This document shows, one piece after another, positions 1-8,429 of a stretch of 52,927 bases of DNA. A program made the position numbers and the translations under genes. The DNA comes from Polyangium sp. 15x6 (GTDB lineage Bacteria > Myxococcota_A > Polyangia > Polyangiales > Polyangiaceae): assembly GCF_029960785.1 (NCBI RefSeq), contig NZ_JASBQE010000087.1, positions 1 to 52,927 on the forward strand, given 5' to 3'. Positions within the stretch are counted from its first letter, which is position 1; each line of letters starts with the position of its first letter. The notes below the pieces were generated by a model. The model was not told where the DNA came from, made no database searches, and saw nothing but the letters and a program-made list of their open reading frames with translations.

Positions 1-2
1 GG

Positions 3-127
3 CTCTGGTACGGGGTATGCCGAGCCGGCTGGCACGGTTTTCCCGGACCACGTGGCGCGGGATGTATCCGTATGAAATGCACGGTGTTGGGGTCGCGATC
101 GGGGGCTCGTAGATCCACGGGCTGCTA
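3..127. repeat. 125-bp inverted repeat, left copy
   Basis: This segment is identical, in reverse complement, to the last 125 bases of the window (52803-52927). The match breaks at 127/128 (A here, G in the other copy), so 127 is the inner edge. The outer edge is unknown because the other copy stops at the window end. All three frames read outward from the right copy are partly open, so it could be a fragment of a coding element, but no family was recognised. An insertion-sequence terminus or another multicopy element is the likeliest explanation; a short-read assembly breakpoint is equally compatible. Confidence 0.9.
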
Positions 128-177
128 ACTTGGCTCGCAGGTCAGCACCAGCAGGCGCGCCCATCGAGGAGAACACG

Positions 178-1281
178 ATGAGCGTGCGAAAACGGAAAGA
201 CGGACGATGGCAGGTAAGTTTCTATTACATGCGCGGCGGCGAGCGCATGCGACACCGCGAGGCCGCAACGGGCGCGAAGAATCGCTCCGAGGCCCTCGCC
301 TACGAACGCCGCAGGCGAGCGGAACTCGAGGCGGGAGCAGCGCTCCAGGCTCAGGCGAGCGCGCCTCTCTTCAGTGACTTCGCGCAGGAGTTTCTGGACG
401 TGTACGCCGCAGCGAACAACAAGCCTAGCGAGATCGAATCGAAACGGATGATCCTCGACCGGCATCTCAAGCCGTTCTTTGGTCACCTCCGTCTCGATCG
501 CGTCGATACGCAGCACATCGATGCATTCAAGGCAAAGCAGCGCAAGGCCGAGCTCGCTCACAAGACGATCAACAATCAGCTCACGGTGCTGGGCAAGCTG
601 TTCAATGTGGCGAAGGAATGGCGCAGAGTCGCGTCCGTTCCACGCATTGGCTTTCTCCCCACGGCGGAGCCGGAATTCGATTTCCTCGATTTCGAGGAGG
701 CCACGCGCCTCGCCGAAGCCGCGGAGCCGAATATCCACCCGATGATTCTGCTCGGCCTCCGGACCGGGCTGCGTCAGGGAGAGCTGCTCGAGCTCCGGTG
801 GACCGACGTGGATCTCGTGAAGGGCCTGCTCCGGGTTCGGCGATCGATCTGGAAAGCAAAGATCTCGACCCCGAAGGGCGGCAAGGGCCGCGACGTGCCG
901 CTCTCCGACGAGGCGCGCACGGCGCTCCGGTCGCTTCCTTCACGTTTCGCCGGAGGGCTCGTCTTTCCCGGGAAGGGCGGGCGCCACCTGACCAAGGGAG
1001 AGTGCAAGCACCCCCTCTGGCGGGCCTGCAAGCGCGCAGGGCTCCGGCTGATCGGCTGGCACGTGCTCAGGCACACGTTCGCCAGCCACCTCGTCATGCG
1101 GGGCGTGCCGCTCAAGGCCATCCAGGAGCTGCTCGGTCACACGACGATGGACATGACCATGCGCTACGCCCACCTCTCGCCGGAGGTCGGACGGGGCGCC
1201 GTGCTCCTGCTCGACGGCCCGGTCCGAGATGATCGGTCTGGGCACGATTTGGGCACGATCGGGGTAAGAACAGCGAAGTAA
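178..1281 (+). CDS. Tyrosine recombinase / phage-type integrase
   Basis: A 367-aa site-specific recombinase expected to integrate or excise a mobile element through a Tyr-DNA intermediate. The N-terminus (KRKDGRWQVSFYY) looks like an arm-type DNA-binding domain. A SAM-like core-binding domain follows at roughly 60-165 and the catalytic domain at about 175-350. Catalytic residues are visible: Arg in GLRTGLRQGELLEL, HxxR in HVLRHTFASH, His in LLGHTTMDMT and Tyr in MRYAHLSPE. The ATG at 178 follows a GAGGAG ribosome-binding site; a longer reading from 130 adds residues with no family character. The gene ends 15 bp before the 3' end of tmRNA, so ssrA is the probable attachment target and the element would extend leftward, out of the window. 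The catalytic residues are intact, so the enzyme may be active. Confidence 0.93.
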   Translation: MSVRKRKDGRWQVSFYYMRGGERMRHREAATGAKNRSEALAYERRRRAELEAGAALQAQASAPLFSDFAQEFLDVYAAANNKPSEIESKRMILDRHLKPFFGHLRLDRVDTQHIDAFKAKQRKAELAHKTINNQLTVLGKLFNVAKEWRRVASVPRIGFLPTAEPEFDFLDFEEATRLAEAAEPNIHPMILLGLRTGLRQGELLELRWTDVDLVKGLLRVRRSIWKAKISTPKGGKGRDVPLSDEARTALRSLPSRFAGGLVFPGKGGRHLTKGECKHPLWRACKRAGLRLIGWHVLRHTFASHLVMRGVPLKAIQELLGHTTMDMTMRYAHLSPEVGRGAVLLLDGPVRDDRSGHDLGTIGVRTAK

Positions 1282-1295
1282 CGCGGCAAATTTGA

Positions 1296-1345
<50 letters not shown>

Positions 1346-1521
1346 TCGTTCACGTGCGTAGTCGCCGTATCCCCTGCGACTGGGTCCGCGGATTCGGCCG
1401 CGACCTATCCCTCGCTAATCTCGACCGCGCTATCGAGGGCGTCCTCGCTTGGTCCAGCCCTTGTAGTTGACACCCTTCGGATACCAGGACGATCTCTCCG
1501 TCGGACGGCTATCGTCGGTTC

Positions 1522-1554
1522 TTAGGCCGCGAGAGCGTATGCGTTGTCGTTCGC
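1522..1554 (-). other. tmRNA tag-peptide reading frame (ANDNAYALAA)
   Basis: Within the tmRNA, the codons GCG AAC GAC AAC GCA TAC GCT CTC GCG GCC TAA encode ANDNAYALAA followed by stop. The E. coli tag is AANDENYALAA, so the C-terminal ALAA degron recognised by ClpXP is conserved. GCG is taken as the resume codon from its position. It is translated only by trans-translation and has no ribosome-binding site. Confidence 0.9.
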
Positions 1555-1651
1555 ACGTATGACGTCCCGCTTGGTAGGCGGTGCAGGAGCCGCCAGCACG
1601 CAGATGAACCTTCGGTCCCCACGTCGAAGCCGATCGCCCCCTCGTGGTGAC

Positions 1652-1674
1652 CTCGGACCTTCGAGAGGTCCGAG
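1652..1674. repeat. Perfect 9-bp hairpin in the tmRNA leader
   Basis: CTCGGACCT (1652-1660) and AGGTCCGAG (1666-1674) form a perfect stem with a 5-nt loop. It lies between the predicted tmRNA promoter and the mature 5' end (1641), so it would be in the transcribed leader removed during 5' processing. It has no T-tract and is unlikely to be a terminator. Confidence 0.6.
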
Positions 1675-1682
1675 CCACGAAA

Positions 1683-1710
1683 GCATAGGACACCCTACTT
1701 TGACGTCAAC
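1683..1710 (-). promoter_or_regulatory. Predicted sigma70-type promoter of ssrA
   Basis: On the minus strand TTGACG (1705-1710) and TATGCT (1683-1688) are separated by 16 bp. They sit about 40 bp upstream of the mature tmRNA 5' end, as expected for a strong housekeeping promoter with a short processed leader. The surrounding 1642-1943 region contains no other gene that I can support. Confidence 0.6.
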
Positions 1711-1943
1711 CCCTCCGTCGGGCGCCCCGGGCGTTTGCGCTCGGGCGAGCTCGGCTCGCGCCCCGGCCCCTTCTGCGAGGCTTCCGTCGTGACTGGGGCT
1801 CGCGACGGGGGCCGTCAACGTCTTCGTCGGTTCGGCGCGCCCCTCGACGACCTTTCGGGGCTCGACTAGACGGAGAGGGGCCCCCAGGGCGGCGCCGGAT
1901 GGGCGCACCTGTCCGGGTCTGGGCTCTTCCTAGCGAGGTCGAC

Positions 1944-2219
1944 ATGTCGAGGATGGTGCAGTGCGTGAAGCTCGGTCAGGAGGCGGAAGGGATGGAGAAG
2001 CCGCCCTTCAAGGGGCCCCTCGGCCAGCGCGTGTTCGAGAACGTCTCCAAGCAGGCGTGGCGGATGTGGCTCGAGCACTCGAAGATGCTCATCAACGAGT
2101 TTCGTCTCGACCTCATGAGCGAGCACGGTCAGCGCATCTGGATGACCGAGTGCGAGAAGTACTTCTTCGGCGAGGGCGCCGCGCTCCCGCCCGACTTCAA
2201 GCCCGAAGAGAACAAGTAG
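1944..2219 (+). CDS. yggX: Probable Fe(2+)-trafficking protein (YggX family)
   Basis: A 91-aa protein of the YggX family, small cytosolic proteins linked to iron handling and protection of Fe-S clusters from oxidation. It starts MSRMVQCVKLGQEAEGM, the family N-terminus with the conserved early Cys, and continues through the helical signature (WRMWLEHSKMLINEFRL) to MTECEKYFFGEG. Length matches the family (about 90 aa). The ATG at 1944 gives exactly this N-terminus; a longer frame from 1899 adds 15 unrelated residues. It is a single gene, convergent with the Cys-repeat lipoprotein gene. Confidence 0.95.
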   Translation: MSRMVQCVKLGQEAEGMEKPPFKGPLGQRVFENVSKQAWRMWLEHSKMLINEFRLDLMSEHGQRIWMTECEKYFFGEGAALPPDFKPEENK

Positions 2220-2241
2220 CCGGGCGGGAGCGAGGCGCGGA

Positions 2242-5200
2242 TCACTGGAGCTTCCAGACCGCGCCGTTCGTGACCGTCACCGTCTCCACGAAGTAGAGCG
2301 TCTTCGTCGCTCGGTCGAACGTCATCGCGAAGTCCGTCGTGTCGCCGAGCGTCGAGATGCTCGGGATGTGCGTGAACGAAGGGCCCGCCGGATCCACGAC
2401 CGCGTGGATGAACCCGCCGTTCGAACGCACGTAGAGGTGCTGCGGCGAGACGAGGTCGTCGATCTCCACGTTCGTGCAAAGCGTGCTCGTGTCGATCGTC
2501 GCGAGCCTCGTCGCCGCGCTCGTGATGGATGCGCGCGGGATGCGGTAGACGCCTTCGCTCGACGTGCCCACGGTTCTCCCGGCGACGTAGACGAACTGCG
2601 TGTCGGCCGCGAGGCCCACCACGTAGTCGACGCTCGTGTTCGTCCCGAGGTGCACGGGCGCGCTCGGCGCCGTCGGCGAGAGCGAGTAGAAGTCGGTTTT
2701 CCCCGACGTGTTGCGCGTCGCGAGCAGCAGGTTCGTCCCGTCGAAGGTGACCGCGTAGGAGCCCGAGCTCGCGGGGTACGAGGGCGTGAGATCCCAGGTC
2801 GTGGGACCCCACGTCGTGCCGTTCAGGATGCGGAAGAGGCGGCTCGCGCTGGCCGTCGTCGTGCTGTCGACGCTGAAGAGCTGGCCGTTCGCGAACGTGA
2901 GATCGTAGCCGAGGTGCGTCGTCGTGAGGCCGTCGGCCGTGCCTCGCTCGACGGCTTGCGCGCCGCCTGCGATGGGGAACTGGAAGACCTTGCTCAGGCC
3001 GCCGACGAAGAGCTCCGTGCCGCTCACCGCCATGCCGTACGCCGACGACGCCGACGACGGGAACGTGACGCCGAGCGGAACCGGCGTCTTCACGCCGCTG
3101 TAGACGATGTCCGTGATCGCGAGCGACGTGACGGTGCCGCCGACGGGCACCGCGACGTAGAACTTCGTGCCCGGCGGGTAGACGCCGCCGAGGCTCGCGA
3201 GGGGGCTCGACGGGCCGCAGAAGATCTGCTGGTTGCTCGCGTCGAAGAGCGCGATCGTGCCCACGGGATCCCCTTGCAGGGCCAGGCCGCCGTTCTGCAC
3301 CGTGTAGACGTACCAGTGCACGTTCACGCCGGCGGGGAAGCAGCTCGGCGGGTCGAGCCGCATCGTCGAGGTCGGGTTGATGGGGACCGTGCCTGCCGTG
3401 AGGGGCTCCGCCGTCCCCCAGCTCTCGCCGGGGCCGGGGTTGATCTCGCGGATCTTCACGGTCGCGCCGTTGAAGTCCTGGCTCGTCGCCTCGGTACTCA
3501 CCCAGACGTAGAGCGGGCCCTGGGGCGCGGGCATCGTGATGTTGTGCGTGTCGGCGTTCGCGCGGCAGTTGTACGAGACCTTCGTCGGTGACTCGGGATC
3601 ACACTCGTTCAAGACCTCGACGTTGAGCGCGCTCTGCGTGAGGACCGGGTCGAGGTTCTCGACCTCGACCTGCAGGATGCTCGTGGGCGAGGATTTGTCG
3701 TACTCGATGACTGCGTCGACGCCGTGGATGTCGCCGTAGGTGGTGTGGTTGTCGCACGAGATCGAGCCAGGCTCGCCCCAGGTCGCGGCCATGTCGAAGG
3801 CGTTCACGCTGTCCGGGAGCGCCCAGACGTGCGGGTCTTCGGGCTGCGCGGGGGGCGTGTAGTTCGCGCTCGCCGTCGTGTACGGCGCGAAGCAGCCCTC
3901 GCCTTCCGCGGCCGCGGGATCGATCTCCTCGATCGTCACCGTGACGGGCGGGAAGGGGGTGCCGGGGGCATTCTTTGCGATCCAAACGAAATACGTGCCG
4001 GGCGGGCCGTCGACGTTGGCGCCCCACATCTGCTTGTTCCAGAGGCATTTTTCCGACACGGCGAGCGTGGGGTCGCACGTGCCGCTCATGATCTCGACGT
4101 CGAGCAGCGCGGCCGCGGCGGTCTGCGGGGTGCGCGCCTCGACGTGCAGGAGCTTGCCGCCGTTCGCGAGGTCCGGGGACGTCTTCACGTACTTGATGAC
4201 CGCGTCCGGACCGATGTCGGTCGGGTCGCAGGCGAACGCGCCGTCGGCCGTCGTGACGCTGGCCTCGGCGAGGGTCCATCGGTGCAGGTTGCCGATGACG
4301 AGCGCGTTGGTTTGCGTGAGGGGCTCGGCGCAGGAGTCACCCGAGGGCGCCTGGCAGGAGGGCAGGCAGCCGTCGTCGGTCACGGTGTTGCCGTCGTCGC
4401 AGGCCTCGTTCCCCGCGGGGATGCCGTCGCCGCACGTCGTCGCGCACGCGCTCGGCGTGCCCGTGCAGGTCCAGCCGGGCTCGAGGACGCAGGTGTCGCT
4501 GCAGCCGTCGTTCGCCGCGGTATTGCCGTCGTCGCAGCTCTCCGCGCCGACCTTCTGCCCGTCGCCGCAGACGCCGGCGCATGCGCTCGGCGCGCTGCCC
4601 GTGCAGGTCCATCCGGCCTCGACGACGCAGGCGTCGCTGCAGCCGTCGTTCGCCGCGGTGTTGCCGTCGTCGCAGGCCTCGCTCCCCGCGGAGATGCCGT
4701 CGCCGCAGCTCGTCGCGCACGCGCTCGGCGCGTCCGTGCAGGTCCAGCCGGGGACCACGGCGCATGCGTCGCAGCCGTCGTTCGGCGCGGCATTGCCGTC
4801 GTCGCAGGCCTCAGCGCCGGCGGGGATGCCGTCGCCGCAGCTCGTCGCGCAGGCGCTCGGCATACCGTTGCAGGTCCAACCAACTTCGACGGCGCACGTG
4901 CTGTCGCAACCGTCGTTCGGGGCCATGTTGCCGTCGTCGCAGGCTTCGAGACCCGCGGGGACGCCGTCGCCGCAGAGTGTGTTGCACGTGCTCGGCGCGC
5001 CGGCGCAGATGAAGCCGGGCTCGACGATGCACTGCTCGTCGCACCCGTCGGACGCCGTCGTGTTTCCGTCGTCGCAGCCCTCCGCCCCCTCGACGGCGCC
5101 ATCTCCGCAGACCGCGCTCGCGCCGCCCGAACCGCCTCCGCCGCCGGCTCCCCCAGCGCCGCCTGCGCCACCCGACCCACCACTGCCGCCGACGCCCCCT

Positions 5201-5466
5201 GTGCCGCCCGCGCCGCCGCTTCCCCCAGCGCCGCCTTCGCCGCCCGAACCTCCGATCCCGCCCGATCCACCGGCCCCGCCGACGCCGCCGGCTCCGCCCG
5301 ATCCGCCTGATCCACCCGCGCCGCCGATGCCGCCGGCTCCGCCCGATCCTGCGCCGCTGCTGCTCGAGCTCGTCGTGCCCGATCCTTCGGGCCCCTCGTC
5401 TCCGCACGCGACGAGCAAGGCCGCCGTCGCGAGCGTCACCATCGACATCCAGCGTGTTCGTTTCAT
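2242..5466 (-). CDS. Large lipoprotein with six Myxococcus-type Cys-rich repeats
   Basis: A 1074-aa predicted surface lipoprotein. The N-terminus has a signal peptide ending LLVAC. A Ser- then Gly-rich linker of roughly 90 residues (GGAGG/GGSGG units) follows. Six tandem repeats come next at about 120-370, each built on CGDG...CDDGN...DGC...C...W.C...C; this is the disulfide-rich repeat typical of myxobacteria. The third repeat lacks one residue between Cys (DGCDACAVV). The rest (about 380-1074) has no motif I recognise; its repeated Thr/Gly/Val-rich strands suggest beta-sandwich and propeller-like folds. It has a single ATG with no better alternative. Function is unknown; adhesion or surface display is inference. 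Confidence 0.85.
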   Translation of the reverse strand: MKRTRWMSMVTLATAALLVACGDEGPEGSGTTSSSSSGAGSGGAGGIGGAGGSGGSGGAGGVGGAGGSGGIGGSGGEGGAGGSGGAGGTGGVGGSGGSGGAGGAGGAGGGGGSGGASAVCGDGAVEGAEGCDDGNTTASDGCDEQCIVEPGFICAGAPSTCNTLCGDGVPAGLEACDDGNMAPNDGCDSTCAVEVGWTCNGMPSACATSCGDGIPAGAEACDDGNAAPNDGCDACAVVPGWTCTDAPSACATSCGDGISAGSEACDDGNTAANDGCSDACVVEAGWTCTGSAPSACAGVCGDGQKVGAESCDDGNTAANDGCSDTCVLEPGWTCTGTPSACATTCGDGIPAGNEACDDGNTVTDDGCLPSCQAPSGDSCAEPLTQTNALVIGNLHRWTLAEASVTTADGAFACDPTDIGPDAVIKYVKTSPDLANGGKLLHVEARTPQTAAAALLDVEIMSGTCDPTLAVSEKCLWNKQMWGANVDGPPGTYFVWIAKNAPGTPFPPVTVTIEEIDPAAAEGEGCFAPYTTASANYTPPAQPEDPHVWALPDSVNAFDMAATWGEPGSISCDNHTTYGDIHGVDAVIEYDKSSPTSILQVEVENLDPVLTQSALNVEVLNECDPESPTKVSYNCRANADTHNITMPAPQGPLYVWVSTEATSQDFNGATVKIREINPGPGESWGTAEPLTAGTVPINPTSTMRLDPPSCFPAGVNVHWYVYTVQNGGLALQGDPVGTIALFDASNQQIFCGPSSPLASLGGVYPPGTKFYVAVPVGGTVTSLAITDIVYSGVKTPVPLGVTFPSSASSAYGMAVSGTELFVGGLSKVFQFPIAGGAQAVERGTADGLTTTHLGYDLTFANGQLFSVDSTTTASASRLFRILNGTTWGPTTWDLTPSYPASSGSYAVTFDGTNLLLATRNTSGKTDFYSLSPTAPSAPVHLGTNTSVDYVVGLAADTQFVYVAGRTVGTSSEGVYRIPRASITSAATRLATIDTSTLCTNVEIDDLVSPQHLYVRSNGGFIHAVVDPAGPSFTHIPSISTLGDTTDFAMTFDRATKTLYFVETVTVTNGAVWKLQ

Positions 5467-5561
5467 GGGACAAACCCCGAACCTATGGCCGGTCCGTCCG
5501 GCGTCCCACTATCGGACAAACCGCTACGTGTTCGGAACAAATTCGTGCGGCGCGCCGCGGG

Positions 5562-6029
5562 TCACGGCGGGAAGTCGAACGCGCGCACCATGTCCGCGCC
5601 GACGGCGTGGCAATCGGTGCAGATCGACGGCGCGCCCGAGTAGAGCGACTCCCCCTCGGGGCTCCACTCCACGAAGAACCACGCGCCCCCGCGCTTCTCC
5701 ATTGCGGCCACGATGTGCGGGCTGCCGTCGTCGTCGAAGCCGTCCTTCACGAGGAGCGAACCGTCTGGCCAGGCCGTGATCTGCGGTCCTTCGAGCACCT
5801 CCGCGACCACGTCGTTCATGAATATTTCGACCGACGTCCCGTGCCGCGCGCTCGAACTTTTCCGCGTCGCGTAGCCCGGCGCGCGCTCCCACGTGCGGTA
5901 CTTCGCGTCCTGGATCCGCGCCCAGAGCTCGCTGGCGCCGTCCGGATCGTCGTCCTGTCGGCAGCCGATCGACAGAGCGGCGAGGAGCGTCATCGCCGCG
6001 ATCCCGAACTCTTTCACGAGCCTCGACAT
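5562..6029 (-). CDS. Lipoprotein with a c-type heme motif (cytochrome P460-like)
   Basis: A 155-aa predicted lipoprotein: N-terminal MSRLVKEFGIAAMTLLAALSIGC lipobox, then a small globular domain. Near the C-terminus CTDCH is a CxxCH heme c attachment motif. Order and size, with WERAPGYATR early and the heme motif last, resemble cytochrome P460-type domains, but I cannot confirm the family. The ATG at 6029 follows a GGGGGG run; an upstream extension in the same frame is Arg-rich and not credible. It sits 19 bp after the end of the next lipoprotein gene and may be co-transcribed with it. Confidence 0.8.
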   Translation of the reverse strand: MSRLVKEFGIAAMTLLAALSIGCRQDDDPDGASELWARIQDAKYRTWERAPGYATRKSSSARHGTSVEIFMNDVVAEVLEGPQITAWPDGSLLVKDGFDDDGSPHIVAAMEKRGGAWFFVEWSPEGESLYSGAPSICTDCHAVGADMVRAFDFPP

Positions 6030-6048
6030 GCAAGCCCCCCATCTCCAT

Positions 6049-6828
6049 TCACGGCAACTTCGGCGGCGGAGGAAGCGCGCCCCCGCGACGCACGAACGCC
6101 ACGATCGCCTTCCCCAGCGCCTTCTGCGCCTTGTCGCACTTCGGGTTCGTCTGGCCCGCCGACACGCCTTTGCACTCCTTCTTGTGCTCGGCGGCGCGGG
6201 TCGCGATCTTCTCGTCCTCGAGCAACGCCTTCTGCACGTCGTCATCGAGCTTGCGCCACGGGATCTCGGCGTGCAGCGGCTCGGGCGGCACGCGCATCCG
6301 GATCTCCTCGGCCTGGAGCGAGGCGCAGTTCCCGTTCCAGCGCAGCACGTCGTAGCTGCCGCCGCTCGCGCCGCTGACGACCATGCCGCCGGTGTTCGGC
6401 GCTCGCTTCACGAGGATGATCACCTCCTCCTCGAACTCGAGCTTGTTGCTCGAAGACGGCCCGCCGGAGGCGTCCCACGCCTCGGTCGCGCGGGCCAGAT
6501 AGCCGCGCACCCACGGCGTCCCCTTCGCGAACAGGGCGAGCGCCATCTCCGGCATCCCCGCGGCGCAGAGGCGTTGCACGAACGCGCTCGGAGGCACGCA
6601 GAGGTCCGAGCCCTCGTTCGCGCACGCCGTGGGGAACGCGACGGACTCCTCCTTCGGCGCATCGAGGCCATCGCTCGGTTCGACCTTGGGCGCGGGCTTC
6701 TCTTGCGACGCGTCTTTCGCGGGCTCGGTCGATCCGCCGCAGCCGGAGAGGGCGATCGCGAGCGCGGCGGCGCCGAGGACGGAACACCACGCGCTGCGGC
6801 GCGAGGGGTCGAGGATGGCCACGTACAT
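6049..6828 (-). CDS. Hypothetical lipoprotein
   Basis: A 259-aa protein with an N-terminal hydrophobic segment ending LSGCGG (lipobox), a charged Lys/Glu/Pro linker (about 25-60) and a Cys-containing globular region (CANEGSDLCVPP, then GNCASLQ, CKG, CDKAQKALGK). No known domain was recognised. The C-terminus ends in a Pro-rich PPPPKLP. ATG at 6828 is used; an in-frame TTG nine bases upstream is an alternative. It is divergent from the lipase gene and followed in the same direction by the heme lipoprotein gene. Confidence 0.7.
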   Translation of the reverse strand: MYVAILDPSRRSAWCSVLGAAALAIALSGCGGSTEPAKDASQEKPAPKVEPSDGLDAPKEESVAFPTACANEGSDLCVPPSAFVQRLCAAGMPEMALALFAKGTPWVRGYLARATEAWDASGGPSSSNKLEFEEEVIILVKRAPNTGGMVVSGASGGSYDVLRWNGNCASLQAEEIRMRVPPEPLHAEIPWRKLDDDVQKALLEDEKIATRAAEHKKECKGVSAGQTNPKCDKAQKALGKAIVAFVRRGGALPPPPKLP

Positions 6829-6985
6829 GCGCTCCAAGCTATCCGAACGTCCGGCGCGTCGGGGCGCAAAGTCGGCGCGTCGCCGGGGTGGAAGCGCGTC
6901 TTCCCAGGGGCGCGCATCCTTGACGCGACCCGAGCGTCGTTCGACGCTCGTCGTGGCGCCTTCTCACGCCTTCGGAGGGATGGAT

Positions 6986-8113
6986 ATGCGCTTGCTCGAT
7001 CGGAAGCTCGCCGCGCGCGCGTGGCCAGCGCTCGCGCTCGTTTTGATGGGCCTCGCCGCCGCGTGTGGTTCGAGCGGAGAAACCACGTCGAGCGGGCTTC
7101 TGTCCGGCGGCCACGGGGGCGGCGGCGGCGTGCTCACGGGCGTGGGCGTGGGCGGCTCGGGCGGCGCGTCGTCCGTGTCGTCGTCGAGCTCCAGCGGGGA
7201 AGGCGGCTCGGGCGGGAGCGAGGTGAAGCTCGGGCCGCCGTATCCGATCGTGCTCTCGCACGGATTCTTTGGGTTCGAAGATTTCGCCGGGGCCGGGTTC
7301 GCGACCTATTTTTACGAGATCAAAGACCACCTCGCGTCGCAGGGCGAGGTCCTCGTGTTCACGCCGGCGGTCGATCCGTTCAACACCTCGGACTTTCGCG
7401 GCGCGCAGCTCGTCGAGCACATCGAGCAGATCCTCGCGATCACGGGGCACGAGAAGGTCAACGTCATCGGCCACTCGCAGGGCGGGCTCGACGCGCGCGT
7501 CGCGGCGAATCTCCGGCCCGACCTCGTGGCCAGCGTGGTCACGGTGGCCACGCCGCACGGCGGATCGCGCATCGCGGACATCGCGCTCGATCTCGTGAGT
7601 GATCCGGCCGCGCAGGACGTCGTGAGTGAGCTGCTCGAGCTCATCGGCGCGCCGCTTTACGACGAGTTCGGCGAGCAGACGAACGTGTGGAAGCCCCTCG
7701 AGCTCTTCAGCCAGCCCGGGATCACCGCCTTCAACAAGGCGCACCCGGACGAGCCCGGCGTGTTTTACGCCTCGATCGCGGGCCGCACGGACCTGCACCT
7801 CGGCGGCGACATCTGCGACGCCGACGTCTCGCTGCCGTTCATCGCCGAGTGGCAAGGCAAGCTCGACACGGTGGATCCGCTGCTCTCGCTCTTCGAGACG
7901 ATCCTCGACGGAGGCTTCGGCGATCCGTATCCGAACGACGGGCTCGTGCGCGTCGTCGATTCGAAGCGCGGCGAGTTTTGGGGCTGCTTGCCCGTCGATC
8001 ACCTCGACGAGGTCGGCCAGCTCTTCGGCGACGCGGCTGGCATCGGCAACGGCTGGAAGCACAAAGTCTTCTACGCCGACGTGGTGGCCGAGCTGCGCAA
8101 GCGCGGGTTTTAG
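6986..8113 (+). CDS. Secreted triacylglycerol lipase-type lipoprotein
   Basis: A 375-aa alpha/beta hydrolase predicted to cleave ester bonds of lipids at the cell surface. It has a signal peptide with lipobox (LAAACGSS), then a low-complexity Gly/Ser linker (about 35-85) and the catalytic domain. Visible motifs are the oxyanion HGFFGFED, the nucleophile elbow GHSQGGLDAR, an Asp within YPNDGLVRVVDS and the catalytic His in PVDHLDEVG. This layout matches bacterial lipase family I (Pseudomonas type). Those enzymes often need a foldase, but none lies nearby. GGAGG at 6974 is 7 bp from the chosen ATG and only 1 bp from the alternative ATG at 6980. Confidence 0.88.
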   Translation: MRLLDRKLAARAWPALALVLMGLAAACGSSGETTSSGLLSGGHGGGGGVLTGVGVGGSGGASSVSSSSSSGEGGSGGSEVKLGPPYPIVLSHGFFGFEDFAGAGFATYFYEIKDHLASQGEVLVFTPAVDPFNTSDFRGAQLVEHIEQILAITGHEKVNVIGHSQGGLDARVAANLRPDLVASVVTVATPHGGSRIADIALDLVSDPAAQDVVSELLELIGAPLYDEFGEQTNVWKPLELFSQPGITAFNKAHPDEPGVFYASIAGRTDLHLGGDICDADVSLPFIAEWQGKLDTVDPLLSLFETILDGGFGDPYPNDGLVRVVDSKRGEFWGCLPVDHLDEVGQLFGDAAGIGNGWKHKVFYADVVAELRKRGF

Positions 8114-8429
8114 CCGCAACGCGCAGAGCACGATCGGAACAGCGTAGCAGTTTTCCGGCGGCCCGAGCGCGTCCGCGCGCGCTATCGAAGAGGACGATGT
8201 GGACGAAAGCGGCGAGCGGTTGACGCTTCTTCGTCTTCTTCCGCAGCTCGTTTCCCGAATTCGTTCCCTCGTTTGGGGCGAACTTGTGTTCGGGTGCGGT
8301 TTCCCACAGCTCGCCGCTGCGGCGAAGATCCTTTTCGCGCGCCCGTGCCGGCAGCAGTCGTCTTCCGATTGCGGTTCGTGTATATCCTGAGCGTCTGCGC
8401 GTGCGTCGTCGGCTCCGTCGGAGGCGAGT
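8114..8429. other. Intergenic region upstream of the stressosome operon
   Basis: A 316-bp stretch with no supportable gene. It should hold the promoter of the rsb operon; TATATC at 8381-8386 is a plausible -10 with only a weak -35 partner. No terminator hairpin for the lipase gene was evident. Confidence 0.4.

Noticed and set aside
142-738. 198-aa frame on the minus strand opposite the integrase
   Set aside because: Shadow of the integrase gene; basic and low-complexity residues, no motif and no ribosome-binding site.
1651-1675. Hairpin near ssrA as a terminator
   Set aside because: It lies upstream of the mature tmRNA and has no T-tract.
3724-5779. Long Pro-rich plus-strand frames opposite the Cys-repeat lipoprotein
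   Set aside because: They mirror the Gly-rich linker and repeats in high-GC DNA. The lipoprotein has a signal peptide and ordered Cys repeats, so the opposite strand is the coding one.
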